64,000 nt of DNA from Roseibium limicola (GTDB taxonomy: Bacteria > Pseudomonadota > Alphaproteobacteria > Rhizobiales > Stappiaceae). Shown here piece by piece: positions 1 through 9,623 of the stretch (its first letter is position 1; the number at the start of each line of letters is the position of its first letter). The notes under the pieces are model-generated. The model did not search any database, was not told where the DNA came from, and worked only from the letters and a program-made list of their open reading frames with translations. Where the stretch lies: NCBI RefSeq assembly GCF_017313085.1, contig NZ_JAFLNF010000001.1:62001-126000 (forward strand), read 5' to 3'. Made by a program: the position numbers and the translations under genes.

Positions 1-1
1 C

Positions 2-607
<606 letters not shown>

Positions 608-628
608 GTTCACGCAGTCAGAAAAATA

Positions 629-668
629 CGAAACGGCCCGCTGTTTTCAGCGGGCCGTTTCTGTTTCA
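629..668. terminator. Bidirectional Rho-independent terminator (ilvC / histidine kinase)
   Basis: The arms AAACGGCCCGCTG and CAGCGGGCCGTTT pair perfectly around a TTTT loop. The downstream flank is CTGTTTC. The A-rich left flank makes it usable from both strands, serving ilvC on plus and the convergent kinase gene (stop at 698) on minus. Confidence 0.9.
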
Positions 669-697
669 AATCTGTGCATCGTTTCAACTGAGCTGGA

Positions 698-1771
698 TCA
701 ATGGACAGGCAGTTTGTCACGATCCCCAAACAGGCGGTAGACGAAGCCCCCTTCGCCATACTCCATCGAGACCTCGCCGCCGAAATCAACGGGGGCAATC
801 TGGCTCAGCAGAATGCTGCCAAACCCCTCCTTTGAAGGAGGCGCCACAGCAGGCCCTCCCCGTTCCGCCCAGACAAAGAAAAAACCCCTGCCTTCGTCCG
901 CCGTTGTATCAACTCCCCAGGTCACCATGACCGAGCCCGTCCCCTGGCTGAAGGCACCGAACTTAACGGCATTGGTCGTCAGCTCATTGACAGTCAGCGC
1001 AAGAGCCATGGATTGCCGCTCGTCGAGATCCAGTCGGGGACCTTCAAAAGTCACCACCCGTCCGTCGCCCAAATGAGGGGACAATGCCGCACGAACAATC
1101 TCTTCCAGATCGACCTTGCGAGACTGCGCGTCGAGGATTTTCGTATGTGCGTTGGCAAGGGCCGCAATACGATGCTGCAGCGAAACACGCGCGTCATTGA
1201 TAGAGATCGAGCCGCGCACGGTCTGATTGGCGATTGCCGCCACTGATGCCAGCATGTTCTTGATGCGATGGTGCAGCTCCCTGTTCAGGAAATCCGTCCG
1301 CTTCTGCTGCTCAACCTTGGCGGTGGTTTCAATGACCGTATCCATAAAACCGCAAACGGTTCCACGCTCATCATAGATAGGACTATAGCAGAAGGTGAAG
1401 GACGCCGTTTCATCGTAGCCATGGCGGTTTATCACGAGCGGGAAGTCTTCAATGAAGGTCGCCGATCCATTCATCGCCTTTGCGGCAATAGGCTCAATGT
1501 CATCCCAGGCCTCTGCCCAGATATCAGCGAAGGAGCGTCCCAGGGAATTCTTCTTCTCTCCCAGGATGGGCGCAAAGGCTGAGTTGTAGATCGTTGTGAG
1601 GTCCGAGCCCCAGGCAATGGCCTTCGGGAAATGGGAGTTCAGCATCATTCCACAGGCAATCTTCAGGGCTGGCGGCCAATCCGCCATCGGCCCCAGTGGG
1701 GTTGTCTCCCATGGAAATTCCGCAACGGCCCGAGACATATCGTCATCCGTCGGAAAATGCTTTGGTATCAT
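698..1771 (-). CDS. PAS-domain HWE-type sensor histidine kinase
   Basis: A 357-residue soluble kinase. Residues about 15-150 form the PAS-type sensor usual in this family (PLGPMADWPPAL, IAWGSDLTTIYN). The dimerisation and phosphoacceptor helix has LHHRIKN with the likely acceptor H168. The ATP-binding domain has NELTTNAVKFGAF as N-box and WAERGGP (W301, E303) as the WxE motif that defines HWE kinases. The histidine usually found in the N-box (xHEL) is replaced by N262 here, so one signature residue is missing. There is no receiver domain and no membrane segment. The gene is divergent from a diguanylate cyclase and ends on a shared terminator with ilvC. Such kinases often act in the alphaproteobacterial general stress or light response, but nothing here fixes the signal or the partner. 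The start is an ATG. Confidence 0.88.
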   Translation of the reverse strand: MIPKHFPTDDDMSRAVAEFPWETTPLGPMADWPPALKIACGMMLNSHFPKAIAWGSDLTTIYNSAFAPILGEKKNSLGRSFADIWAEAWDDIEPIAAKAMNGSATFIEDFPLVINRHGYDETASFTFCYSPIYDERGTVCGFMDTVIETTAKVEQQKRTDFLNRELHHRIKNMLASVAAIANQTVRGSISINDARVSLQHRIAALANAHTKILDAQSRKVDLEEIVRAALSPHLGDGRVVTFEGPRLDLDERQSMALALTVNELTTNAVKFGAFSQGTGSVMVTWGVDTTADEGRGFFFVWAERGGPAVAPPSKEGFGSILLSQIAPVDFGGEVSMEYGEGGFVYRLFGDRDKLPVH

Positions 1772-2000
1772 TTGGATGGATGGAACCCCATTGGAACAGA
1801 CAGCCGACTATATTAATGCTTTGGACGGGTGCAATCTGAGAACGCCGGTGAGAACTGACGGTTCCCGAAAGGACGACGGCAAAACACCTTTACCCGAGCT
1901 CTCTTAAGGACTGTTGCCCCACTCTCCACACACGAACAGTTGAACGCAGATCGAGACCTGTAAAAAGAGACGGCCTCAACTCGCAAAAACCACTAAAAAA

Positions 2001-2028
2001 ATATAGTGAATTCCTGCATTCACTATAT
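2001..2028. promoter_or_regulatory. Perfect 11-bp inverted repeat, operator or hairpin candidate
   Basis: ATATAGTGAAT and ATTCACTATAT are exact inverted copies separated by TCCTGC, in the 400-bp divergent region between the histidine kinase (start 1771) and the diguanylate cyclase (start 2172). The symmetry and AT-rich setting resemble a binding site for a dimeric regulator. There is no T-run, so it is not a terminator. I know no factor with this exact site. Confidence 0.6.
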
Positions 2029-2066
2029 ATGATTCAACCTGTATATCTCACCGAAATTTCCACGAT

Positions 2067-2086
2067 TTCGTTAAAGATTTAACGAA
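2067..2086. promoter_or_regulatory. Second perfect inverted repeat upstream of the GGDEF gene
   Basis: TTCGTTAAA and TTTAACGAA are exact inverted copies with a 2-bp spacer (GA), about 85 bp upstream of the GGDEF gene. The half-site is different from that of the repeat at 2001-2028. The two TTAA elements are 4 bp apart, so this does not match the CtrA consensus TTAA-N7-TTAA. It is an operator candidate only. Confidence 0.5.
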
Positions 2087-2171
2087 GACTGTAAGCTTTT
2101 GGAAACAGCCTGCGCCTAGCTTACCAGCAACCTCACTGGCGCATCTGATCGCCTTAGAGAACTGGCTCTTC

Positions 2172-3317
2172 ATGGACCCCCATACCTTGTTTATCGCCAC
2201 TGCGCTGGTGCTGGCAGTGTTTTCCGTTGCCTTTGTTGGCGCCTTTCATGAGCTGAAGGATCAAACCTTCTGGCGCACGTGGACTATTGCCAACATCAGC
2301 CTCGCCTTGTGCCTCGCACTGAAGTTTATCATTCCAGAGGACGCATCCTTTTCCCGCCAGCTCCCGCTCGTGCTCTTGGGTCTGAGCGGTATCGCCCTAT
2401 TCTGGAAAGGCGCACGCGAGTTCAATGGTCACAAGGTATCGCAATTCTGGCTGTTTCTCCCGCTTGGGCTTCTTGCAGTAGCTGGTGCCTTTAGCGCTAT
2501 CACCGGCTACCAGGTCATCTACAGCGTCACCCCCGGCATCATTCTCTCCGGGATCGCACTTGCGGTGGCGTATGAGTACAGTCGCAAACGCGCTACCGCT
2601 TTTTCCTCCAGATCAGCTCTCTCCCTGACCTACCTTCTCGCGGCGGTAGACTTCATCACTCTTTCGGTCGAGAGCCTGTTCGTCGCAGCGCAGCCATCGA
2701 CATTTGTCGAGATGCTCGCTCCCGATGCCCTTCACGGCATGCTCTGGCTTGTATTTGCCTTGACGAACGGGGCTTTCTCTCTCGCCGTGGCTTTCGAGCG
2801 CAAGCTCTACGAACAACGTCAAGCAGCCATCCGCGACCCGTTGACGGGAGCGTTCAACCGACGCGAAATGATGCATCGCCTGGAAGCGCTTCTTGAAAAG
2901 CCCAACCGTCGGCCCTTCTCGTTTCTTCTGGTGGATCTGGATCATTTCAAGTCGATCAATGATCGCTTCGGCCACGACGCCGGAGACGAAGTGCTGCAGC
3001 ATTGCGTTGACATGATGCAATGGAGCATCCGCGAGAAGGACTGCCTCGCACGCTTGGGTGGAGAGGAATTCGCTGTCCTGATGCCAAACACAACGGCTGA
3101 AGAAGCTACGAAACAGGCAGAGAAGATCAGGCATTCCATCGCCATGGCACCGATGAGCCTGACCGGGCATGACGTTCATGTAACTCTCTCGGCAGGTGTC
3201 TACACTGGCATCGGAAAAGGGCTTACCCCAAAACAGATCCTCCGAGCAGCCGACAAGGAACTATATCGGTCCAAGCATGCCGGTCGGAATCAGGTGTCGA
3301 TCACGCAGGCAGCCTGA
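2172..3317 (+). CDS. Membrane-bound diguanylate cyclase (GGDEF)
   Basis: A 381-residue protein that should make cyclic di-GMP from two GTP. Residues 1 to about 210 contain six or seven hydrophobic segments forming an integral membrane sensor of unknown ligand. A short linker (ERKLYEQRQAAI) leads to the GGDEF domain beginning with DPLTG at 222. The active-site motif is GGEEF at 296-300, an accepted functional variant. The inhibitory I-site is present as REKD followed by five residues before GGEEF, so product feedback is expected. There is no EAL domain. The gene is divergent from an HWE kinase and two inverted repeats sit in its upstream region. It ends 49 bp before the convergent DD-carboxypeptidase gene. 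Confidence 0.93.
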   Translation: MDPHTLFIATALVLAVFSVAFVGAFHELKDQTFWRTWTIANISLALCLALKFIIPEDASFSRQLPLVLLGLSGIALFWKGAREFNGHKVSQFWLFLPLGLLAVAGAFSAITGYQVIYSVTPGIILSGIALAVAYEYSRKRATAFSSRSALSLTYLLAAVDFITLSVESLFVAAQPSTFVEMLAPDALHGMLWLVFALTNGAFSLAVAFERKLYEQRQAAIRDPLTGAFNRREMMHRLEALLEKPNRRPFSFLLVDLDHFKSINDRFGHDAGDEVLQHCVDMMQWSIREKDCLARLGGEEFAVLMPNTTAEEATKQAEKIRHSIAMAPMSLTGHDVHVTLSAGVYTGIGKGLTPKQILRAADKELYRSKHAGRNQVSITQAA

Positions 3318-3366
3318 GTAAAGGACCAACCGATTGGGCCGCCGAAGTCATCGGGTATTCTGAGGG

Positions 3367-4329
3367 CTATAACGCTTCGTCCAGCAACGCCGTGACACGG
3401 TCATCCCGGACTTTTTCTGAGCTCCCCCCCATTACGACGACGAGCCGTCGGCGCCCACCGCGATTTGCAGTCGCGACCAGATTATAACCGGCAAGCCGAA
3501 TGTAACCGGTCTTCAGCCCGTCCACCCCTGCAACCCGCCCGATCAGATTGTTGGTTGCCTCGAAGGTCCTGCCTTCAAACTCAAAACTGCGAGCGCGATA
3601 AAAAGCCGAGTACTGCGGAAATCGCCGTTTCAACGCCAGACCGAGCCTCGCCATGTCACGAGCCGTGCTCACATGACCTGCATCAGGCAGACCACTGGCG
3701 TTCTTGAAACGGGTAGAGCGCATGCCTAACGCTTGCGCCTTGGCCGTCATCTTGCGTGCAAAAGCCCCCTCCGAGCCGGAAATTGCCTCGGCCACCACCA
3801 CAGCAACATCATTTGCCGACTTCACGGCCATCGCTCGTGCCGCCTGCTCCACCGTGATGGTATCGCCAGCTTTCAGTCCCAGCTTCGCGGGAGGCTGACT
3901 TTGTGCATGAGCCGAAACAGCAAGGGCAGAAGACATGGACAGCCGGCCGCTGTTGACCTCCTCGAACAGGAGATAGAGCGTCATCATCTTGGTCAAACTG
4001 GCAGGAAACCGGGGTGCATCAGCATTCAACTCGAGAAGCTCCCGGCCCGTACTCATATCGATGACAAGTTCCGAATAGCCACGTGTCTCTGCGGTCAGCG
4101 CTGGCGCAGCGTAACCAATTGCAGCAACGCCAGAAGCCTGGGCAACCGGGGTTTGCACGCTCGAATGCGTGTCGGAAGCGGGCAACGGCGATCCAGGCTT
4201 CGCGCCTGTCGTGCTCTGGCAAGCCACGAGCGCCAGAGACGCAAGGCTGATGACCGCAATCCGCAGATAAACCTTCAGGCCATTCCGTCTCTCCGCATGT
4301 GGCGCAGCACCGAAACCGTCGAGCCCCAT
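3367..4329 (-). CDS. Serine-type D-Ala-D-Ala carboxypeptidase (peptidase S11), lipoprotein-like
   Basis: A penicillin-binding protein of the DacA/DacF type, trimming stem peptides of peptidoglycan in the periplasm. All three active-site motifs are visible: SLTK (S111, K114), SAN (171-173) and KTG (273-275). The N-terminus has a hydrophobic stretch ending in a lipobox LALVAC with C37, so the protein is probably lipid-anchored. It lacks the C-terminal amphipathic anchor domain of PBP5; at 320 residues it is shorter than PBP5/6. The start at 4329 is preceded by GAGGAGAG. The frame stays open farther upstream to 4521, but that stretch overlaps the neighbouring ABC permease gene and is not credible as protein. 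It is read in the same direction as the ABC exporter, 11 bp downstream. Confidence 0.9.
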   Translation of the reverse strand: MGLDGFGAAPHAERRNGLKVYLRIAVISLASLALVACQSTTGAKPGSPLPASDTHSSVQTPVAQASGVAAIGYAAPALTAETRGYSELVIDMSTGRELLELNADAPRFPASLTKMMTLYLLFEEVNSGRLSMSSALAVSAHAQSQPPAKLGLKAGDTITVEQAARAMAVKSANDVAVVVAEAISGSEGAFARKMTAKAQALGMRSTRFKNASGLPDAGHVSTARDMARLGLALKRRFPQYSAFYRARSFEFEGRTFEATNNLIGRVAGVDGLKTGYIRLAGYNLVATANRGGRRRLVVVMGGSSEKVRDDRVTALLDEAL

Positions 4330-4340
4330 AGTCTCTCTCC

Positions 4341-5102
4341 TCAAGGCTTGAGCTTGTAGCCGGTCTTGAAGATCCAGCGCACCACATAAAGACAGACGCC
4401 GAGAAAGATCATCGTCATGCTGATGGAAAGACCCAGGCTGACGTCTGACTGCCCATAGAAGCTCCAGCGGAAACCGGAAATCAAATAAACCACCGGATTG
4501 AGCAGGGCGACCTTCTGCCAAGCTTCCGGCAGCATGTCGATCGAATAGAAACTACCACCCAAAAACGCCAGCGGCGTCACAATCAGAAGCGGAAGAAACT
4601 GAAGCTTTTCAAAGTTGTCGGCCCAGATTCCGATAATGAACCCGAAGAGCGCGAAGGTGATGGCTGTGAGCAGGAAGAACGTCACCATCCAGACTGGATG
4701 CTGGACCTCGATTGGCACGAAGAAACCGGCGGTAAGGAAGATGATGAGCCCCACGATCATCGCTTTCGTCGCCGCTGCCCCCACATAGGCAACAGTGATC
4801 TCCAGAAAGGAGACAGGTGCGGAAAGCACTTCGTAAATCATGCCGGTGAACTGTGGGAAATAGATGCCGAACGACGCATTCGACAAGCTTTGGGTCATCA
4901 GTGACAACATAATCAGCCCGGGCACGATAAAGGCACCGTACGACACCCCATCGACTTCCGAGATACGTGAGCCAATGGCGCCTCCGAAAACCACGAAATA
5001 GAGCGAGGTAGAAAGGACCGGAGAGACCACCGATTGCATCAGAGTGCGCCGCGTGCGCGCCATCTCCCAAAAATAGATGGATTTCATCGCCTGAAAGTTC
5101 AT
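4341..5102 (-). CDS. ABC-2 type exporter permease
   Basis: A 253-residue integral membrane protein with about six hydrophobic segments and the ABC-2 family pattern ([15 protein letters not shown], then [17 protein letters not shown] near the end). It belongs to the YadH/NodJ-like group that pairs with a separate ATPase. Its ATG overlaps the TGA of the ATPase gene (ATGA), so the two are translationally coupled and should form one transporter. The substrate cannot be read from the sequence; relatives export polysaccharide, lipid or drugs. The neighbouring DD-carboxypeptidase hints at an envelope role but does not prove it. Confidence 0.9.
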   Translation of the reverse strand: MNFQAMKSIYFWEMARTRRTLMQSVVSPVLSTSLYFVVFGGAIGSRISEVDGVSYGAFIVPGLIMLSLMTQSLSNASFGIYFPQFTGMIYEVLSAPVSFLEITVAYVGAAATKAMIVGLIIFLTAGFFVPIEVQHPVWMVTFFLLTAITFALFGFIIGIWADNFEKLQFLPLLIVTPLAFLGGSFYSIDMLPEAWQKVALLNPVVYLISGFRWSFYGQSDVSLGLSISMTMIFLGVCLYVVRWIFKTGYKLKP

Positions 5103-6025
5103 CAGTTTGCCCTTACCAGATCGACAAAGATCTCTTCGAGAGAGCTTTGCTTTGTATGAATATCGTCGAACCGCAAACCAGCTTCAGCCAGTGCATTCAA
5201 GAGCCCTGTGATACCTGTCCGTTCGCCCTGAGCATCATATGTGTAGCGCAGGCTTCGACCTTCGGCGCCCAGTTCAAGTCCGTAGCCTTTTAGCGACTCA
5301 GGAATTTCCGGAAGGGTGTCGCTCAATTCGATCATCAGCTCCTTGCGGCCGAGCTTGCTCATGAGCGCCGCCTTCTCCTCGACCAGGATCAACTCGCCAT
5401 TGTTGATAACGCCCACACGGTCGGCCATTTCTTCAGCCTCTTCGATGTAATGGGTGGTCAGGATGATCGTCACCCCTTTGTCGCGCAAACGGCTGACGAT
5501 ACGCCACATATCCCGGCGCAACTCGACATCAACGCCTGCGGTCGGCTCGTCAAGAAACAGGATCTTCGGCTGGTGGATCAACGCCTTTGCCACCAGAACC
5601 CGGCGCTTCATTCCGCCTGACAGTTCCTTCATCGCCGCATCACGTTTGTCCCAGAGGCTGAGGTCTTTCAAGATCTCTTCGAGAAGCTTTTCATCAGGCG
5701 CAAGGCCAAACAGACCACGACTCAAGCGGACCAGATCACGTACACCCTCAAACTGCACTGTCGGCATTTCCTGTGGCACCAGACCGACCAGCCTGCGTGC
5801 CTGACGATAGGACGTCTGATTGTCATGCCCGCCGATAAAAACCTGCCCGGACGATGGCTGCACCAACCCGCAGATCGTGCTGATCAACGTGGTCTTGCCT
5901 GCGCCATTAGGCCCCAGCAACGCAAAGACCTCGCCTGCATTGATGTCGAGGGAAACGCTCTTCAGCGCCTGAAAACCCCCGGAGTAAGTCTTTTCAAGAT
6001 CGCGAATGGAAATGATGGGAGTCAT
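5102..6025 (-). CDS. ABC transporter ATP-binding protein (CcmA/NodI-like)
   Basis: The ATPase partner of the ABC-2 permease, about 307 residues from the chosen ATG at 6025. Walker A is GPNGAGKT (38-45), the signature is LSGGMKRR, Walker B is [12 protein letters not shown], and the switch histidine lies in [10 protein letters not shown]. The C-terminal 80 residues are the extension typical of drug and NodI-type exporters. The frame is open up to 6283, but those residues are basic and low-complexity with no family resemblance, while alignment to the family starts at [14 protein letters not shown]. There is no strong ribosome site at 6025, so the start is uncertain. It heads an operon with the permease and probably the carboxypeptidase. 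Confidence 0.9.
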   Translation of the reverse strand: MTPIISIRDLEKTYSGGFQALKSVSLDINAGEVFALLGPNGAGKTTLISTICGLVQPSSGQVFIGGHDNQTSYRQARRLVGLVPQEMPTVQFEGVRDLVRLSRGLFGLAPDEKLLEEILKDLSLWDKRDAAMKELSGGMKRRVLVAKALIHQPKILFLDEPTAGVDVELRRDMWRIVSRLRDKGVTIILTTHYIEEAEEMADRVGVINNGELILVEEKAALMSKLGRKELMIELSDTLPEIPESLKGYGLELGAEGRSLRYTYDAQGERTGITGLLNALAEAGLRFDDIHTKQSSLEEIFVDLVRAN

Positions 6026-6290
6026 GTGAACGGGAAAATCCTCGGGTAGAGTTCCGATTTTCGTAAAGCAGTCCTGCGACATGTGGGGCCGCAAGCGCTC
6101 CCGGCAAGGGAGCAAGGCAAGGAGAGGGGCGACTTTGCCAAAACCAACAGCAAAAGAAAAGCGATCTGGCCATCTAAAACTCCGCCATCCCCTTTGCAGC
6201 GCAACATCAAGAGAACTAAGCTTGAGCTGAGAAACTCCGATCCGGCAGCATTTCGAACTCTCCCGTTTTCCGTACAGGACCATCGCTTAC

Positions 6291-7466
6291 ATGACGCTCA
6301 AGATCCGCCCAGCGCATTCAGCCGACCAACATCGCCTCACCGCGATCCTGCATCGGTCCAAGGCGTCCTGGGGATATCCGGAAGAAAAGATGGAAAACTT
6401 TCGTTGTGCCTTTCGCTTAACCGCAAAAGATATCGAGCGTGGCGTTTTTCTGGTTGCAGAACGGGATGGCCAACCTGTCGGGTTCGCTGGAGGGTTTGCA
6501 AGAGGAGAGACATTCTGCCTCGACTACCTGTTCATTGCGCCCGAGGCCACCACTCAAGGGATTGGCCGTCTGCTCCTGACCCGGATTGAAGACCAGGCAA
6601 GGATCCAGGGTGTAAAACGCCTCAAGCTAGAGAGCGACCATTTCGCAGCTCCCTTCTATGTTCGTCAGGGTTTTGAGCAGACCGGCACACGTCCCAGCCC
6701 CATGTCTCCTACCGGCGCGATACCCGTTTTCGAGCGCCGCCTATCCGGCCCGGCGTTTCCTCTGAAGTCCATCAAGCTCAAGATGAGCACGGAAGCCGAC
6801 TGGGGCTTTGAGCAATCCAACGAGTCTGCAATCTCGGCGCATTGGCAGGATGTCACCCGCAAGAACCCGCATCTCTGGAACGGCCGAACCCTGAAGGTCA
6901 CCGATCTAAATTTTCAGGATGGTCACCTTAATGGCACCTGCCAAGAGAGTTCATTCGCCGCGTTTCTGGCCTGGCGGGATTGGGGTTTCCCCAGTCTCGC
7001 CACCTACAACCTGTTCGGGTCAGCTGTCTTGCGTTGTTCCGACGGGGCGCTCGTCTTTGGAGTGATGGCCGATCACACGGCCAACCCCGGCAAAATCTAT
7101 CCGCCCGGCGGAAGTCTCGAACCATCAGACATTAATCCCGACACAGGCGAAATCGAAGTGCTCGGGTCGATCTTTCGCGAACTCGAAGAAGAAACCGGAA
7201 TGACCTCCGCTGATGTGACCCACACAGACACCACGGCAATCTTCTTCGGACCAATGATCAGTGTCGCTGCCATTCTGGAAGTCAACGAAACGGCGGAAAC
7301 CGTGCGCGAGAACATCCTGCAGCATTCCTTCGCGACGGAAGAAAAAGAGCTGAAGGACGCTGTCATTCTGCGTAGTCAGGCCGACTTGACCCAACCAGGG
7401 CTTCAACCCTGGGCAAAAGCCATTGCCAAGGCCATTCTACCGATCGGGCAACCGCAGAACGCGTAA
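6291..7466 (+). CDS. GNAT acetyltransferase fused to a Nudix-like domain
   Basis: A 391-residue two-domain protein. Residues about 4-150 are a GNAT N-acetyltransferase with the acetyl-CoA loop TTQGIGRLLLTRIE (88-101) and the C-terminal FYVRQGFEQTG strand. Residues about 160-385 resemble the long Nudix hydrolases of Rhizobiales. The core box RELEEETGM at 296-304 matches REUXEEXGU, and a glycine-rich PPGGSLEP lies at 271-278. The spacing between these parts is longer than in the classic GX5EX7REUXEEXGU box, because of the insert DINPDTGEIEV. Substrates of both domains are unknown. The gene stands alone, divergent from the ABC exporter. A frameshift joining two genes is unlikely because the linker is in one clean frame. 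Confidence 0.82.
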   Translation: MTLKIRPAHSADQHRLTAILHRSKASWGYPEEKMENFRCAFRLTAKDIERGVFLVAERDGQPVGFAGGFARGETFCLDYLFIAPEATTQGIGRLLLTRIEDQARIQGVKRLKLESDHFAAPFYVRQGFEQTGTRPSPMSPTGAIPVFERRLSGPAFPLKSIKLKMSTEADWGFEQSNESAISAHWQDVTRKNPHLWNGRTLKVTDLNFQDGHLNGTCQESSFAAFLAWRDWGFPSLATYNLFGSAVLRCSDGALVFGVMADHTANPGKIYPPGGSLEPSDINPDTGEIEVLGSIFRELEEETGMTSADVTHTDTTAIFFGPMISVAAILEVNETAETVRENILQHSFATEEKELKDAVILRSQADLTQPGLQPWAKAIAKAILPIGQPQNA

Positions 7467-7601
7467 TCCCCTATTTACGATATTTAAGACTGCATGGGGG
7501 CTTTCGCACATCTGACCACTGGCCCTGCTCCGCCAAATCGTGCAACAGTCGCCGCCAATCCGCCCCTTACTCCCGCCAGAAAGCCTAAGGAGTTCCCGCT
7601 T

Positions 7602-8513
7602 ATGGGCCGCCGCTACGCCATTCTCGACGTATTCACGAACAAGAAACTCACCGGCAACCCCTTGGCAGTTGTGCTCGACGCCGAAGGCCTGAGCGACGAA
7701 CAGATGCAGGCAATCACCCGAGAGTTCAATCTCTCGGAGACGGTTTTTGTTCTCCCCACGGATAATCCCGGGCACTCGGCAAACATCCGGATATTCACCC
7801 CCGGACGCGAACTCCCCTTCGCTGGCCATCCCACAGTCGGCACCGCCATTCTGCTGGCCATGGAACGCTTCGGCGAAATCACCGGCGAGCAGGATTCCAT
7901 GGTCGTGCTGAAGGAAAAGATCGGCGCGGTCCGCTGTGGCGTCGTCCTGAAGGAAAACGCTGCGGGCTTTGCAGAGTTTGACCTACCGCAGCTTCCCAGA
8001 CCTGCTGGCCCGGCTGAAAACCGGGACACCATTGCAGCAGCTCTCGGGCTGGAGCCGACGGACATCGGCTTCGAAAACCACGCTCCATCATGTTATGAGG
8101 CTGGCGTCCCCTTTGTCTTCGTACCGGTTCGTGATCTGGACGCGCTCTCACGCGCCAAGCCCAACATGACCCAATGGAAGAAGGCCTTCCGGGAAGCGAC
8201 TTCCGAAGACGCATTCGTCTACTGCCGCGAAACCCGTGTACATGACAGCGGTTTCCATGCGCGCATGTTTGCGCCAACCATGGGCATTCCGGAGGATCCG
8301 GCAACAGGATCCGCAGTTGGCGCTTTTGCAGGCGCCATCCATTACTTCGATGACCTGCCCAACGGCACCCACTTCATCCGCATCGAACAAGGCTACGTAA
8401 TGGGGCGTCCGTCATTGATTGACCTGGAAATCGACATCGAAGCGCGTAAGATGCATGCCGTTCGCATCGGCGGCCAGGCAACAGTCGTCGCCCGCGGAGA
8501 GCTTTATATCTAA
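7602..8513 (+). CDS. PhzF-family isomerase/epimerase-like protein
   Basis: A 303-residue member of the PhzF family (diaminopimelate-epimerase fold). It starts [20 protein letters not shown] and has the conserved [23 protein letters not shown] and [15 protein letters not shown] motifs. The family glutamate lies in the SETVF segment. Most chromosomal members are of unknown substrate, and there are no phenazine genes nearby, so phenazine synthesis is not implied. The ATG at 7602 has AAGGAG nine bases upstream; the frame is open further left but without a ribosome site. The convergent AraC-type gene ends 35 bp away. Confidence 0.9.
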   Translation: MGRRYAILDVFTNKKLTGNPLAVVLDAEGLSDEQMQAITREFNLSETVFVLPTDNPGHSANIRIFTPGRELPFAGHPTVGTAILLAMERFGEITGEQDSMVVLKEKIGAVRCGVVLKENAAGFAEFDLPQLPRPAGPAENRDTIAAALGLEPTDIGFENHAPSCYEAGVPFVFVPVRDLDALSRAKPNMTQWKKAFREATSEDAFVYCRETRVHDSGFHARMFAPTMGIPEDPATGSAVGAFAGAIHYFDDLPNGTHFIRIEQGYVMGRPSLIDLEIDIEARKMHAVRIGGQATVVARGELYI

Positions 8514-8548
8514 GCCCGCCAGTCGTCTTTGTCAGGGAGCACTCGCGA

Positions 8549-9451
8549 TCAGATCCGCCCCGAGATGAAAGCCTTCGCATCAGCCTGGTCCTGCCGGGGC
8601 GGCTGCCCGAACTGGCGCGAATACTCGCGACTGAACTGACTGGAGCTTTCATAGCCAACCTGAAAGGCACTGGCCGAAATGGAAACTCCTTCCAGCTGTA
8701 TCAACCGGCGTGCTTCCATCAGGCGCAAACGCTTTTGGAACTGCATGGGCGTGATGCCGGTGAACGCTTTGAAGTGGCCGTGGAAAGAAGACGGGCTCAT
8801 GCCGGCAAGTTGGGCCAGGTCTTCCACCTTCAGGCTGGCAGCCACGTCCCGACGGATATGGGTGATGGCCTGAGCCACCCGCGCCGCCTGACTATCCCGC
8901 GTCGACAGCTGGCGCAAAATGGCGCCGTGTTTGGCCTTGAGCAGCCAATAGTGAATTTCCTTGATGATCAAAGGCGCCAGGATATTCAGAGCTTCCGGCC
9001 GTTCTGTCAGCGCAAAAAGCCGTCCCATCGCATCGAGAACTGCCTCATCCGCGGAGGCCGCTGCGACCGCACTCCGGGACTCAGCTTGTTCTTTCTCTGA
9101 GCCGAGCTCAAGCGCCAGCTCGCGGATTTGTGCCAAGTCCAGGATCAGGGCCAGCGCGAGATACGGCTCGGTCCGGCTGGCTTTGGAGACCCTGGCCTGT
9201 GTCGGCAGGTCCAGTCCGACAATCAGCGACTGCATCTTGCCGAAGCTTACCGCCTCGCTGCCGAACCAGGTTGTCTTCTCCCCCTGCAGGACCAGGCAGA
9301 AAATCGGTTGGTAGAGGACCGGGTAAATTTCTGTTGGCACCCGCTGACGAACCACCTGCAAGGACGAACAATTTGTCACAAGCGGCTGATCTCCCGCCCC
9401 GTTGCCGTCAGCGTAGGTCAGCACCTTTTGCGCCAGCTCTTCCAGTTTCAT
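8549..9451 (-). CDS. AraC-family transcriptional regulator
   Basis: A 300-residue regulator. The N-terminal half is the AraC-type arm and cupin-like effector domain (YQPIFCLVLQGEKTTWFG). The C-terminal 100 residues carry two helix-turn-helix motifs, including LAQLAGMSPSSFHGHFKAFT and the second one ending in VGYESSSQFSREYSRQFG. It is divergent from a short-chain dehydrogenase across 172 bp, the usual layout of AraC regulators that control an oxidoreductase in response to an aldehyde or xenobiotic. The start is an ATG with GGAG upstream. The effector is unknown. Confidence 0.92.
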   Translation of the reverse strand: MKLEELAQKVLTYADGNGAGDQPLVTNCSSLQVVRQRVPTEIYPVLYQPIFCLVLQGEKTTWFGSEAVSFGKMQSLIVGLDLPTQARVSKASRTEPYLALALILDLAQIRELALELGSEKEQAESRSAVAAASADEAVLDAMGRLFALTERPEALNILAPLIIKEIHYWLLKAKHGAILRQLSTRDSQAARVAQAITHIRRDVAASLKVEDLAQLAGMSPSSFHGHFKAFTGITPMQFQKRLRLMEARRLIQLEGVSISASAFQVGYESSSQFSREYSRQFGQPPRQDQADAKAFISGRI

Positions 9452-9623
9452 TACAGGTCTCCAGTCTCTGACGCGCTTTTGCCTTCGCTGGAGGCCAAGA
9501 ACAACAGCAGTTTGTTCTCATTTGGAGGAATAGGCAAGTGAAGTAGAGAATGCGGCAGGCAGAAACACATTCCCTCCCCTATCTCATGGTCATCGCCAAC
9601 ACCGAACTCAATCGGAACTTATC

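Noticed and set aside
2067..2086. CtrA box
   Set aside because: The TTAA elements are four bases apart, not seven, so the consensus is not met.
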